Assembly (NCBI RefSeq): GCF_002925905.1
Contig: NZ_PRDB01000015.1
Coordinates: forward strand, 1 to 64,000
Direction: 5' to 3'
Length of the DNA: 64,000 bases
Origin: Klebsiella michiganensis
GTDB taxonomy: Bacteria > Pseudomonadota > Gammaproteobacteria > Enterobacterales > Enterobacteriaceae
Shown here: positions 50,122-58,487 of the stretch, one piece after another
Numbering within the stretch: position 1 is the first letter of the stretch
Layout: every line of letters starts with the position of its first letter
Notes under the pieces: model-generated
Told to the model about the DNA's origin: nothing
Seen by the model: only the letters and a program-made list of their open reading frames with translations
The model's database searches: none
Made by a program: the position numbers and the translations under genes

Positions 50122-50922
50122 TCAGGCGATCTGTAGCCCGACGTTATGCCAGGTCATCTCTTTTTCCAGCAGCGGATCGACAAACTTTTCGGTGATTAAA
50201 CAGTCCAGCTCGCCCAATCCGCCGATCCGCGCGACGCCTGTTCGCCCCAGCTTGCTGCCGTCGACCAATGCCACGGTCTGACGGGCGGCCAGCATCATCT
50301 GTTTCAACAGGGCGGCATGGGCTTCCGTACCCGCATATAAACCGCTATCGCGCTCCAGACCCTGGCAGGAGAAAAAGAGCGTATCGACGGCGTACTCGCG
50401 CAGCGTTCGTGAGGCGGTTTCACCGAAGAACGACTCCTCGGTCGGGGAAAAATCGCCCCCCAGTCCCACGAGATGCAACGAGCGTCTGCTCATCAGCGTT
50501 TGCAAAATGCGGATAGAGGGCGTGATAACCGTTAGCGCCATCTCCGGCATCTGCCGGGCCAAAAACCAGCTGGTGCTGCTGCCGTCCAGGACAATGGTCT
50601 GTCCCGGCTGGAGACACTGCAGCGCTTTGCGGGCAACGCGCATTTTTCCTTCGCTGTGCAGCAGCGTTCTCTGCTGAAAGCTTCCCTGGCTATCTTCGAC
50701 CGGCAGGGCGGGCGACGCCGCTCGGATCGCCGGCAGCGGGTTCTCCGCCGCCAGCGCTCCGCCATGGCTCCGATTTAAGATCCCTTTCCGTTCCAGCTCG
50801 CTCAGATCGCGGCGAATCGTTTCCCTGGAGACCCGAGTCGCTTGCGCAATCTCATTCACCCGCATCACGCCGCGTTGGCCCAGCAGTTCAACAATCAAAC
50901 GATGACGTTCCAGCGGCAACAT
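50122..50922 (-). CDS. DeoR-family transcriptional repressor (left arm)
   Basis: A 266-aa DeoR/GlpR-type repressor. N-terminal HTH MLPLERHRLIVELLGQRGVM and the signature region IAQATRVSRETIRRDLSELE are followed by a sugar-phosphate sensor domain (about 85-250, with IVLDGSSTSWFLARQM). The ATG follows AGGAGAGAGCT. It is the first gene of the left arm and faces the DeoC gene across a 0.4 kb control region, so it probably controls one or both arms. Confidence 0.9.
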   Translation of the reverse strand: MLPLERHRLIVELLGQRGVMRVNEIAQATRVSRETIRRDLSELERKGILNRSHGGALAAENPLPAIRAASPALPVEDSQGSFQQRTLLHSEGKMRVARKALQCLQPGQTIVLDGSSTSWFLARQMPEMALTVITPSIRILQTLMSRRSLHLVGLGGDFSPTEESFFGETASRTLREYAVDTLFFSCQGLERDSGLYAGTEAHAALLKQMMLAARQTVALVDGSKLGRTGVARIGGLGELDCLITEKFVDPLLEKEMTWHNVGLQIA

Positions 50923-51126
50923 AGCTCTCTCCTGAAGTACATAATCAGATTACCTTTCCCTTGCGCAGGGCGTTGAGACCTCCGGAATATCCGGCGAAGG
51001 CGACCGTTTTGTCGCCGGTCAATGTGACAGCGTACGCATTTTGGCGTCATATCCGGCAGCGGTTTCGCTCTCTCACCCGTTATTCAGGCATAAACAAAAA
51101 CAAACAAAAATAAATGCAATATTGCC

Positions 51127-51156
51127 TTTGCGCCCGTTTATGCCCGTTTGCGCCCG
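51127..51156. repeat. Three phased 10-bp direct repeats (operator-like)
   Basis: TTTGCGCCCG, TTTATGCCCG and TTTGCGCCCG follow each other without gap (51127-51136, 51137-51146, 51147-51156). One helical turn per unit suggests co-operative protein binding on one DNA face, for example by a DeoR-type repressor. Confidence 0.7.
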
Positions 51157-51198
51157 TTCATCAAGGGCATCGTTCATTTCCCGCCTGCTAATTAAAAG

Positions 51199-51245
51199 CA
51201 AATGAAAATAAAAAAATGCTAATTTGATCACGTTATTTTCATTTG
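51199..51245. promoter_or_regulatory. Perfect 13-bp inverted repeat (operator-like)
   Basis: CAAATGAAAATAA (51199-51211) and TTATTTTCATTTG (51233-51245) are exact reverse complements with centres 34 bp apart, located about 80 bp before the DeoC gene. The motif is rich in TTTC/GAAA-type bases seen in many DeoR-family operators. Confidence 0.65.
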
Positions 51246-51321
51246 ATGCGTTTTTAAATGGATTTAAGCCGATTAAGAGCATTAAATGAAAGCAACTAAA
51301 AACAAAGAGCAGGATAAAACC

Positions 51322-52035
51322 ATGAATGAAACAACCCGTCGTTTTGCACGTTTAGTCGACCTGAGCGCAGTCCAGGCCACCAGTACCGAAGCGGACGTTC
51401 GCGCCTGCGCCGAGCTGGCAACCCGATACAACATTATTTCCGTCCACGTTCTGCCCTGCTGGACGCGTTTTCTCAGTACGCTGCTGCCACAGCAGGGGAC
51501 GGGAGAGGTGATGATTGGCGGGCCGGTCGGCTTTCCCGGCGGCGGGCATGCGACTGACACCAAGGTTCAGGAAGTGCGGCAGCTGATTGCCGATGGCGCC
51601 CGCGAAGTGGATATGGTGGTGAATATCGGCAAAGTGTTATCCGGCGATTATGACTATGTGCGCGAAGATTTGCGCCGCGTGGTGGAGGCCGCCGCGCCGG
51701 TACCGGCGAAGGTGATCCTCGAAACGCACTATCTCAATGAGGAGCAGATTCGCCGCGTGTGCGATATCGCCGTAGAGGTGGGGATGAAGTGGGTCAAAAC
51801 CTCCACCGGCTGGGCGCCGACCGGCGCGACGGTGGAAAAAGTCAGCATTATTGCCGACCAGCTTAAAGGACGAATCGATATCAAAGGCGCCGGGGGGATT
51901 CGCGATCTGGCAACGGTGCGCGCCCTGTACCAGCTTGGCGTCCGCCGCTTTGGCATGAGCCATGGCGCGGTCACAAAGGTGCTGGCTGAACTGGAGCAGC
52001 ACCCGGAACGCTTTCCCGAGCTGAACGCCGATTAA
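51322..52035 (+). CDS. Deoxyribose-phosphate aldolase (DeoC family)
   Basis: A class I aldolase of 237 aa. The Schiff-base lysine is in MKWVKTSTGWAPTGATV near residue 165, and the second lysine/Asp system in KGAGGIRDLATVRALY near 192-207. The family cleaves 2-deoxyribose 5-phosphate to glyceraldehyde 3-phosphate and acetaldehyde. I prefer the ATG at 51322 (MNETTRRFARLVDLSAVQ) with an AGGA site upstream; an ATG at 51286 would add 12 lysine-rich residues. This is a catabolic paralogue, not the nucleoside-operon deoC, since no deoA, deoB or deoD is adjacent. Confidence 0.87.
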   Translation: MNETTRRFARLVDLSAVQATSTEADVRACAELATRYNIISVHVLPCWTRFLSTLLPQQGTGEVMIGGPVGFPGGGHATDTKVQEVRQLIADGAREVDMVVNIGKVLSGDYDYVREDLRRVVEAAAPVPAKVILETHYLNEEQIRRVCDIAVEVGMKWVKTSTGWAPTGATVEKVSIIADQLKGRIDIKGAGGIRDLATVRALYQLGVRRFGMSHGAVTKVLAELEQHPERFPELNAD

Positions 52036-52088
52036 ACTGAGAGACCGCGGGCCTGATGGCCCGCCTTAAGACGTCACCGGAGTCAGTG

Positions 52089-53594
52089 ATGAAAGATAAA
52101 ATACTCACGATTGATGTTGGCACTGGCAGCACCCGCGCCGCTATTTTGCGCATTGACGGCGCGATGATCGGCTTTGCGCAAAGAGAGTATGAGCAAACCA
52201 CGCCGCGTGCGGGCTGGTCAGAACAGGCCCCTTCTCTATGGTGGCAGGCCGCCTGCGACTGTATACGCGAGGTGCTTTACCGCTATCCTGAAACGGCTGC
52301 GCAGATTGCGGTTATTGGCGCCTGCGGGCAGATGCACGGCACCGTCCTGCTGGACGATCGCGGCGAGCTGGTGGAGGACAGGGCGCTGCTGTGGAATGAC
52401 AAGCGCAGCCAGCCGCAGGTGGAAGCTTTTACCGCGCGCGAAGGGCGGGAAAAGTGGCTGGCGCATTTAAATAATCCGCCCGCGGCGGCCTGGCCCGCTT
52501 TCAAATTAGCCTGGTGGCGTGAACATCATCCGGAGCGCTGGCCAAAGCTCGCCAGGGTGTTGATGCCGAAGGACTATATTAATTTCATGCTGACCGGCGC
52601 TCTGGCGACCGACTATAGCGAGGCGTCCTGCTATTTCCTGATGGACAGCGAAACCCGCGCCTGGTCTTCGCAAGCCTGCGAAACGTTTGGCCTGCGGGTC
52701 GATCAGCTACCGGACCTCAAACTTTCCAGCGACATTATCGGCCAGGTGACCCCGCGCGCCGCCGGCCTGACGGGCCTGCCGCCAGGGATCCCGGTGGTTG
52801 CCGGTACGTCGGACATGGCGGCCTCTCTGCTGGGCTCGGGAGTATATGAGCCGGGGATGGCGTCCGACTCCACCGGCACGTCGACGCTGATCACCGTAGT
52901 GTCGCCGCGGCCGTTACGCCACCCGCTGGTCAATAACCTTCATCTGGCTAACGCGGCCTGGGGCGGATTTACGATTCTCGACGCCGGCGGCGATGCCGTC
53001 CGCTGGGCGCGGCTGGCGATTGCCGATAACCAGATTACCCACCCGCAGCTTTTGCAGGAAGCTGCGGCGGTGCCGGCCGGTGCGGAAGGGCTGCTCTTTC
53101 TTCCCTATCTGACGGGAGAGCGCCTGGCCGAACACACGAACTCGCGGGCGCAGTTCTTCGGCCTGCAGCGCAAGCATCGCCGCGGTCATTTATTCCGCGC
53201 GGTCCTGGAAGGGGTGGCCTTTGCGTCCTGGCGCAATCTGCGCCAGCTGCAGGCGTGCGGGCAATATCCGCAACAAATGATCGCTTCCGGCGGCGGCGCG
53301 CGCAGCCCGCTGTGGCTTGAAATCAAAGCCGCGGCGTACAATCTTCCGATATTATCTACGCGCAATCAGGAGAATGGCGTCACCGGATGCGGTATTATCG
53401 CCGGGGTTGGCGCGGGGCTGTACGCGGATTTTGCCAGCGGCGTGAGGCAGACGGTGCAGTTCGATAAGCTGATTTCGCCGGATCCCCGTCTGCGGGATTA
53501 TTACCACGCCTGCAGCGAGCTTTTTGATACGCTCTACCGGCAATCCGCCGCCTTATACGACAGGCTGGATGCCCTGAGCGCAGGACCCGACTGA
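52089..53594 (+). CDS. FGGY-family carbohydrate kinase (xylulokinase-like)
   Basis: A 501-aa kinase of the FGGY family. The N-terminal ATPase motif ILTIDVGTGSTRAAILRIDG (about 4-23) and the C-terminal signature ASGGGARSPLWLEIKAAAYN (about 402-421) are both present, with the substrate Asp-containing region WNDKRSQPQ near 112. Closest known members phosphorylate pentuloses, but the family covers many ketoses and polyols. It follows the DeoC gene by 53 nt in the right arm. Confidence 0.85.
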   Translation: MKDKILTIDVGTGSTRAAILRIDGAMIGFAQREYEQTTPRAGWSEQAPSLWWQAACDCIREVLYRYPETAAQIAVIGACGQMHGTVLLDDRGELVEDRALLWNDKRSQPQVEAFTAREGREKWLAHLNNPPAAAWPAFKLAWWREHHPERWPKLARVLMPKDYINFMLTGALATDYSEASCYFLMDSETRAWSSQACETFGLRVDQLPDLKLSSDIIGQVTPRAAGLTGLPPGIPVVAGTSDMAASLLGSGVYEPGMASDSTGTSTLITVVSPRPLRHPLVNNLHLANAAWGGFTILDAGGDAVRWARLAIADNQITHPQLLQEAAAVPAGAEGLLFLPYLTGERLAEHTNSRAQFFGLQRKHRRGHLFRAVLEGVAFASWRNLRQLQACGQYPQQMIASGGGARSPLWLEIKAAAYNLPILSTRNQENGVTGCGIIAGVGAGLYADFASGVRQTVQFDKLISPDPRLRDYYHACSELFDTLYRQSAALYDRLDALSAGPD

Positions 53595-53655
53595 TAAGCA
53601 ACGGTAAGCCAGCGCCGCGTCGCGCGTAACGTGCCGTAAATAAGAGAGAGGCAGA

Positions 53656-54429
53656 ATGTTTGCAGAAGAAAGACAGGAGAAGTTGCTCAGTATTCTCAGG
53701 GAAAAACGCAAAGTGGCTGTTTCTGAGATGTGTGACGTCTTTAATGTATCTGGCGCCACCATTCGTGCCGATCTCCGCCAGCTGGAAGAGGAGGGACTGC
53801 TGACCCGTACCCACGGCGGCGCCGTCCTTCGCACGCGGGCGAGCTTTGAACAGGCATCGGACGCGCGTGAAATTGTCAACCTCAGCGCGAAAGAGCGGAT
53901 CGGCCAGCGCGCGGCGGCGCTGGTTGAGGATGGCGACATTATCGTGCTGGATACCGGCACGACGACACTGCATATCGCGCGCAATATTCGCGACCGACAA
54001 AACGTCACGGTGGTCACCAACGATTACCAAATCGCCCGCGAGCTGGAAGCCAGCCCCTCTATTCAAACCATTCTACTGGGCGGGATCGTGAAGAAGGGGT
54101 ACCACTGCGTGGTGGCGATCAACGGACGCTCCATTCTTGATACCCTGAACGTCGATAAAGCGTTTATGGGCGCCAATTCGCTGTCGCTGAAACACGGCGC
54201 CTGCGTGGCCGATATCATGCTGGCAGAAACGAAACGCGGCATGGTTGAACACGCCAGCCAGGTGATTATCGTCTGCGACTACAGCAAGCTGAATAATACC
54301 TCGCTTGCCCAGTTTACCGCCGCGGATCGGATTGATACCGTGGTGGTCGATCGTCTGCCCGATGACGTTCAGGCGTATCGTAATGCCGGCATTCAGGTGA
54401 TCTCCCTGGATGAAGAGGCGCACCTCTAG
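53656..54429 (+). CDS. DeoR-family transcriptional repressor (right arm)
   Basis: A 257-aa DeoR/GlpR regulator. The N-terminal HTH (MFAEERQEKLLSILREKRKV, then DVFNVSGATIRADLRQLEEE) is followed by the sugar-phosphate sensor (about 80-240, with IVLDTGTTTLHIARNI). It is third in the right arm, 61 nt after the kinase gene. Two different DeoR repressors in one locus suggest each arm senses its own phospho-sugar, or joint control. Confidence 0.9.
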   Translation: MFAEERQEKLLSILREKRKVAVSEMCDVFNVSGATIRADLRQLEEEGLLTRTHGGAVLRTRASFEQASDAREIVNLSAKERIGQRAAALVEDGDIIVLDTGTTTLHIARNIRDRQNVTVVTNDYQIARELEASPSIQTILLGGIVKKGYHCVVAINGRSILDTLNVDKAFMGANSLSLKHGACVADIMLAETKRGMVEHASQVIIVCDYSKLNNTSLAQFTAADRIDTVVVDRLPDDVQAYRNAGIQVISLDEEAHL

Positions 54430-54604
54430 CGTTCTGTTCCGGCAGCGGCGCACCGATCCGGAGTACTACGGTAAAGGGCTCGGTATTGCGCCGCGTATCA
54501 ACCAGGCGCTGGAGAAAGTGACGGCTTCTCCCGAATATAGCGCAATTAAAGCGCGCTGGATTAAAGCGTCGTTGATAGTGGCGTACAGGAAAGATACCTC
54601 CTGA
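54430..54604 (+). pseudogene. Possible remnant of a periplasmic solute-binding protein gene
   Basis: Directly after the DeoR stop, an open stretch reads FRQRRTDPEYYGKGLGIAPR and INQALEKVTASPEYSAIKAR to a stop at 54602-54604. YGKGLGIA followed by an INxAL helix and a xxxYxxIxxxW end recalls the C-terminus of family 3 amino-acid-binding proteins. There is no start region or signal peptide, so I read it as a decayed 3' fragment. This is a weak, eye-based match. Confidence 0.3.
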
Positions 54605-55028
54605 AGGGTATAGCCCCTCAAACGTTCCTGTATGCCATCGGGAGCATCGGCTTATCCGTCAACGAACAAACGGGTTACTGGTTTTCTCCCTTTTTAAAAG
54701 TTTTCAAGACATTATGCGCGTAGCTAATATAATTCTTAGCGCGCGGACATTTAAAATGTAACGCGAAACTTCTGAAAAACATGCCCAATGAAATAAAAAG
54801 TGGATTTTATTTCAATCTTTATGTCAGAATCGCGTTATGGCAGTAAAAACCATATTTTATATATTGTCATTATGCAAGCCATAATGAGCGGATACTACCC
54901 AACGCTACAGAAATAACATTCTGAGGCGTTGTCTGATTATTCGCATGGAGAATTATCGTGATGCTATCCTGTCTTAAAAACCTCGCTGGTGATTATATAG
55001 GATATAAATCATATGGCAGGAAGAATAA
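54605..55028. other. AT-rich intergenic region
   Basis: About 420 bp of clearly AT-rich sequence with no convincing ORF, in sharp contrast to the GC-rich genes on the left. Runs such as AAAATGTAACGCGAAAC and ATATTTTATATATTGTC are seen. It may hold the promoter of the hypothetical gene at 55029. Confidence 0.5.
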
Positions 55029-55451
55029 ATGAGTTCGATGACAAATAGCCTGGAAAGATTAAGGAAGGAAAAGGAGGAGATAAAGCGACAGCGGCGTGAA
55101 TTTAAAATAAAATTCGTGTGCTTATATGTCTCAATATTGTCACATCTGAAAGCAAATCCTGATAATAAAGTTACCAAGGGTTCTTTTGGCGATGCCAAAA
55201 AAATCACTGTGGCAAACGATGGTTTCTTTTTTGATATTAGTTTCAAATATGACTACGCAAGAAATAAAGTGCGGATTATTGTATCTGAAGAAAGCCTGTC
55301 GCTGAAAGTCAGGCTCACCCTGCGGCTGACGGCATCAAAAGCGAAATGGCGCATTGTAAAAATATCCCATAAAAAGTTTAAGTATATTTTTAGAGTCATG
55401 AAGCCTCAGCTGATTGAGGAGCTTATCGTCTTTTTGATCCGCTATCTGTAG
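55029..55451 (+). CDS. Hypothetical AT-rich protein with charged N-terminal coiled coil
   Basis: A 140-aa ORF beginning MSSMTNSLERLRKEKEEIKR. The first 40 residues are strongly charged and helical (coiled-coil-like); the middle has alternating beta-type segments (FFFDISFKYDYARNKVRIIV); the end is basic and hydrophobic (KPQLIEELIVFLIRYL). I recognise no family. Base composition is much more AT-rich than the neighbours, which suggests horizontal origin. A GGAAGAATAA site precedes the ATG. A second ATG at 55038 is possible. Confidence 0.5.
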   Translation: MSSMTNSLERLRKEKEEIKRQRREFKIKFVCLYVSILSHLKANPDNKVTKGSFGDAKKITVANDGFFFDISFKYDYARNKVRIIVSEESLSLKVRLTLRLTASKAKWRIVKISHKKFKYIFRVMKPQLIEELIVFLIRYL

Positions 55452-55581
55452 ATATCTCCTCTCCGTCAATGGGCCAATGAGCCGGGATGCTCGCTTCGAT
55501 CGTTCTTCCGGCTGCAGGTTGGATATTCCCTGCCGCGAGTTCCTCCTGGTTTGAGTCGATGAGAATGTCATTAAACGGCAT
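55423..55581 (-). CDS. Small hypothetical ORF
   Basis: A 52-codon ORF starting MPFNDILIDSNQEELAAGNI and continuing QPAAGRTIEASIPAHWPIDG. It is acidic and has protein-like codon choice, but no family is recognised. It starts 20 nt after the stop of the next minus-strand ORF and its end overlaps the opposite-strand hypothetical gene by about 29 nt. It may be a real small gene or a piece of a decayed one. Confidence 0.3.
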   Translation of the reverse strand: MPFNDILIDSNQEELAAGNIQPAAGRTIEASIPAHWPIDGEEISTDSGSKRR

Positions 55582-55600
55582 TACTCAATAAAGCCCCCCA

Positions 55601-55828
55601 TTAATGCTGTTTTTTCCCGCTTTTACCCCTTTTATCGCCCGGGTTTTCTGGCGGGATGAGGTTGCCAGGGTAATTTCTTAACTCATTGTAAATAAATGAA
55701 AAAGTATCATTTTTATCATGAATACCTCTGTCAATCACATTTCCTCTCTCGCCAACTTTAAATCTGTAAAAGTAGACGTTTGTCGACTTTTCATCTAAAA
55801 AGTTGGGGAAGGGACTAGACAGGACCAT
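55601..55828 (-). CDS. Small hypothetical protein
   Basis: A 75-aa ORF starting MVLSSPFPNFLDEKSTNVYF and ending in a basic tail (PGDKRGKSGKKQH). The middle (FYRFKVGERGNVIDRGIHDK) looks like an ordinary folded domain, but I recognise no family. A stop lies nine codons upstream in frame, so the ORF cannot extend far. With the 52-codon ORF behind it, it could be a two-gene unit or fragments of a lost larger gene. Confidence 0.35.
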   Translation of the reverse strand: MVLSSPFPNFLDEKSTNVYFYRFKVGERGNVIDRGIHDKNDTFSFIYNELRNYPGNLIPPENPGDKRGKSGKKQH

Positions 55829-55947
55829 TATTAGGTTATCAAATGGTTAAATTACGTCACATTAAATGTGAATGATTGGCCTTGTGTATAAAAGGCCAAC
55901 ACGCTTTCCGCTGCGTTAAAGCGCTGCGGACATCTTTGGGAGAAGTT

Positions 55948-57501
55948 ATGCATTCCTCTGTTAATAAAAATGAAACTCGGACCTTTTTTGGTCATCCTTA
56001 CCCCCTCGGTTCGCTGTTTTTCACCGAAATGTGGGAACGGTTCTCGTTTTACGGTATTCGACCATTACTGATCCTGTTTATGGCGGCCACCGTCTATGAC
56101 GGCGGGATGGGGCTGGCGCGCGAGAACGCGTCGGCCATTGTCGGGATCTTTGCCGGGACCATGTATCTTGCCGCGCTGCCCGGCGGCTGGCTGGCGGATA
56201 ACTGGCTCGGGCAACAAAAGGCGGTCTGGTACGGCTCGATTCTGATCGCCCTCGGCCATCTCTCCATCGCGCTGTCGGCGGTGATGGGGGATAGCCTGTT
56301 CTTTATCGGCCTGATGTTTATCGTGCTCGGTTCCGGCCTGTTCAAAACCTGTATTTCGGTGATGGTCGGTACGCTGTACAAGAAAGGCGATGCGCGCCGC
56401 GACGGCGGCTTCTCGCTGTTCTATATGGGCATCAACATGGGGTCGTTTATCGCCCCGCTGATCTCCGGCTGGCTGATTAAATCTCACGGCTGGCACTGGG
56501 GCTTCGGCATCGGTGGCATCGGGATGCTGGTGGCGCTGATTATCTTCCGCGTCTTTGCCGTTCCGGCGATGAAACGCTACGACAGCGAAGTCGGCCTCGA
56601 CTCCACCTGGAACAGCCCGGTAGTGAAACGAAACGGCGTCGGCGCATGGCTGCTGGCGCTGACGGTCGGCGTGGCGGTTATCATCGCGTTGATTGCCCAG
56701 GGCGTTATCGTGATTAACCCGGTGGCGGTCGCCAGCGTGCTGGTCTACGTGATTGCGGCGTCGGTGGTGCTCTATTTTATCTACCTGTTCGTCTTCGCCG
56801 GACTGAGCCGCAAAGAGCGCGCCCGCCTGCTGGTATGCTTTATCCTGCTCATCTCCGCCGCCTTTTTCTGGTCGGCGTTTGAGCAGAAACCGACTTCGTT
56901 TAACCTGTTCGCTAACGACTATACCAACCGTATGCTCGGCTCCTTCGAGATCCCGGCGGTGTGGTTCCAGTCGATCAACGCCCTGTTTATTATTTTGCTG
57001 GCGCCGGTATTCAGCTGGGCATGGCCTGCGCTGGCGCGCAAAAACGTCCGTCCGAGCAGCATCACTAAGTTTGTTATCGGTATTTTATGCGCGGCGGCGG
57101 GCTTTGGCCTGATGATGCTGGCGGCGCAAAACGTCCTGAGCAACAACGGCGCGGGCGTTTCGCCGATGTGGCTGGTGGGCAGTATTCTGATGCTGACGCT
57201 GGGGGAGCTGTGCCTTAGCCCGATTGGCCTGGCGACCATGACCCTGCTGGCGCCGGAAAGAATGCGCGGCCAGATGATGGGGCTGTGGTTCTGCGCCAGC
57301 GCCCTGGGTAACCTGGCGGCGGGCCTGATTGGCGGGCACGTTAAGGCCGATCAGTTGGATATGCTGCCTGACCTGTTCGCACGCTGCTCCATTGCGCTGC
57401 TGATCTGCGCCGCGGTGCTGTGCCTGCTGATTGTTCCGGTTCGCCGGATGCTGGAAAACACCCGCAGCGACAAGCCGCAGGAGCCCGCGGCTCACGCGTA
57501 A
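55948..57501 (+). CDS. POT/PTR-family proton-coupled oligopeptide transporter
   Basis: A 14-helix peptide:H+ symporter of 517 aa. The POT signature ExxERFxxYG is present as EMWERFSFYGIRPLLILF near residues 28-45, and the second family motif appears in LFYMGINMGSFIAPLISGWL near 156-175. ATG 55948 after TTGGGAGAAG is the best start; an upstream frame extension is not supported. It resembles DtpA-type di/tripeptide permeases but is not in their usual locus. Confidence 0.88.
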   Translation: MHSSVNKNETRTFFGHPYPLGSLFFTEMWERFSFYGIRPLLILFMAATVYDGGMGLARENASAIVGIFAGTMYLAALPGGWLADNWLGQQKAVWYGSILIALGHLSIALSAVMGDSLFFIGLMFIVLGSGLFKTCISVMVGTLYKKGDARRDGGFSLFYMGINMGSFIAPLISGWLIKSHGWHWGFGIGGIGMLVALIIFRVFAVPAMKRYDSEVGLDSTWNSPVVKRNGVGAWLLALTVGVAVIIALIAQGVIVINPVAVASVLVYVIAASVVLYFIYLFVFAGLSRKERARLLVCFILLISAAFFWSAFEQKPTSFNLFANDYTNRMLGSFEIPAVWFQSINALFIILLAPVFSWAWPALARKNVRPSSITKFVIGILCAAAGFGLMMLAAQNVLSNNGAGVSPMWLVGSILMLTLGELCLSPIGLATMTLLAPERMRGQMMGLWFCASALGNLAAGLIGGHVKADQLDMLPDLFARCSIALLICAAVLCLLIVPVRRMLENTRSDKPQEPAAHA

Positions 57502-57510
57502 TCCCGCAAA

Positions 57511-57538
57511 AACCCGGCGCGTTCTGCGCCGGGTTTAT
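57511..57538. terminator. Shared terminator between the POT gene and the SDR gene
   Basis: AACCCGGCGC (57511-57520) and GCGCCGGGTT (57526-57535) form a perfect 10-bp stem with a 5-nt loop in the 40-bp convergent gap. A-rich and T-containing flanks allow use on both strands. Confidence 0.8.
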
Positions 57539-57541
57539 CCC

Positions 57542-58321
57542 TTAACGGTAAACAATACCGCCATCGATCAGAATCGACTGACCGGTAACATAATCGGAGT
57601 CCGGGCCTGCCAGATAAGAGACCAGGCTTGCCACATCGTCCGGCGTTTCGGCGCGACCAAGGGCGATGCCTTCCACGTATTTTTTATAGGTTTCGCCCAC
57701 CGGCGCACCGGTAATGTCGGCGAAGCGCTTATCGATCTCGGTCCACATTCCGGTTCCCACAATCCCCGGACAGTAGGCGTTTACCGTGATGCCGCGGCTG
57801 GCGTACTCTTTCGCCGCTGCCTGCGTCAGGGCGCGTACGGCAAATTTGGTGGCGGAATAGACGCCCAGCAGCGCGAAACCATCATGACCGGCGATAGAGC
57901 AGGCGTTGATGATTTTCCCTTTCTGCTGACGATCGATGAATTTTTTCGCCGCCGCCTGAATGCCCCACAGGGTACCCTGAACGTTGATGCGCATGATGCG
58001 GTCCACTTCTTCAGGCGTCACATCGGCCAGCGCCTGAACCTGGGCGATCCCGGCGTTGTTCACGATAATATCAAAGCCGCCCAGCTGTTTTTCCGCTTCA
58101 TCAATGGCGGCGTATACCTGCGCGCGGTCGGCGATGTTAGCGACGAAGGTGGCCGCTTTACGCCCCAGCGCTTCCACTTCGGCGGCGACGGCGGCAATCC
58201 CTTCCGGGTTCACGTCGACCAGCATCACCGACGCGCCGTCTTTAGCCAGACGCAACGCGATACCGCGACCAATGCCCTGACCGGCGCCGGTCACCAGCGC
58301 AACTTTATTTTCGATAGCCAT
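57542..58321 (-). CDS. Diacetyl/acetoin reductase (2,3-butanediol dehydrogenase-like SDR)
   Basis: A short-chain dehydrogenase of 259 aa. The cofactor motif is [20 protein letters not shown] near residues 9-28, NNAG near 87-90, and the catalytic Ser and YxxxK in [13 protein letters not shown] near 153-165. The overall pattern ([35 protein letters not shown]) is that of (S)-acetoin-forming diacetyl reductases such as BudC, but divergent enough to be a paralogue. It is not in a budAB operon. The ATG at 58321 has a GGTGAG site; a GTG four codons upstream is less likely. Confidence 0.85.
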   Translation of the reverse strand: MAIENKVALVTGAGQGIGRGIALRLAKDGASVMLVDVNPEGIAAVAAEVEALGRKAATFVANIADRAQVYAAIDEAEKQLGGFDIIVNNAGIAQVQALADVTPEEVDRIMRINVQGTLWGIQAAAKKFIDRQQKGKIINACSIAGHDGFALLGVYSATKFAVRALTQAAAKEYASRGITVNAYCPGIVGTGMWTEIDKRFADITGAPVGETYKKYVEGIALGRAETPDDVASLVSYLAGPDSDYVTGQSILIDGGIVYR

Positions 58322-58487
58322 GTCTGTACTCACCTTGTACTGATTAATAAACCAGGGAGGCCCGCGGCCGATGTCGTCGTAGCCGCTGCGGCGAATGGCA
58401 CTACTCTATCGGGCGCAATAAGCGTGGCCTACCCCCCTGATGGGGGGATAATGAGCGTACGGACTGGATTTAAGGAGTAATCGCGGT

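Larger units (their letters stand above)
50923..51321. other. Divergent control region of the sugar locus
   Basis: This 0.4 kb AT-rich non-coding segment separates the two arms. It contains A-rich tracts (51090-51120), three phased 10-bp direct repeats, a perfect 13-bp inverted repeat and, at 51245-51290, a T/A-rich stretch suitable for a promoter. I see no ORF of convincing length. Confidence 0.65.

Noticed and set aside
51127..51156. The 10-bp tandem repeats as a CRISPR-like array
   Set aside because: Units abut without spacers, are far too short, and no cas gene is present. An operator reading fits better.
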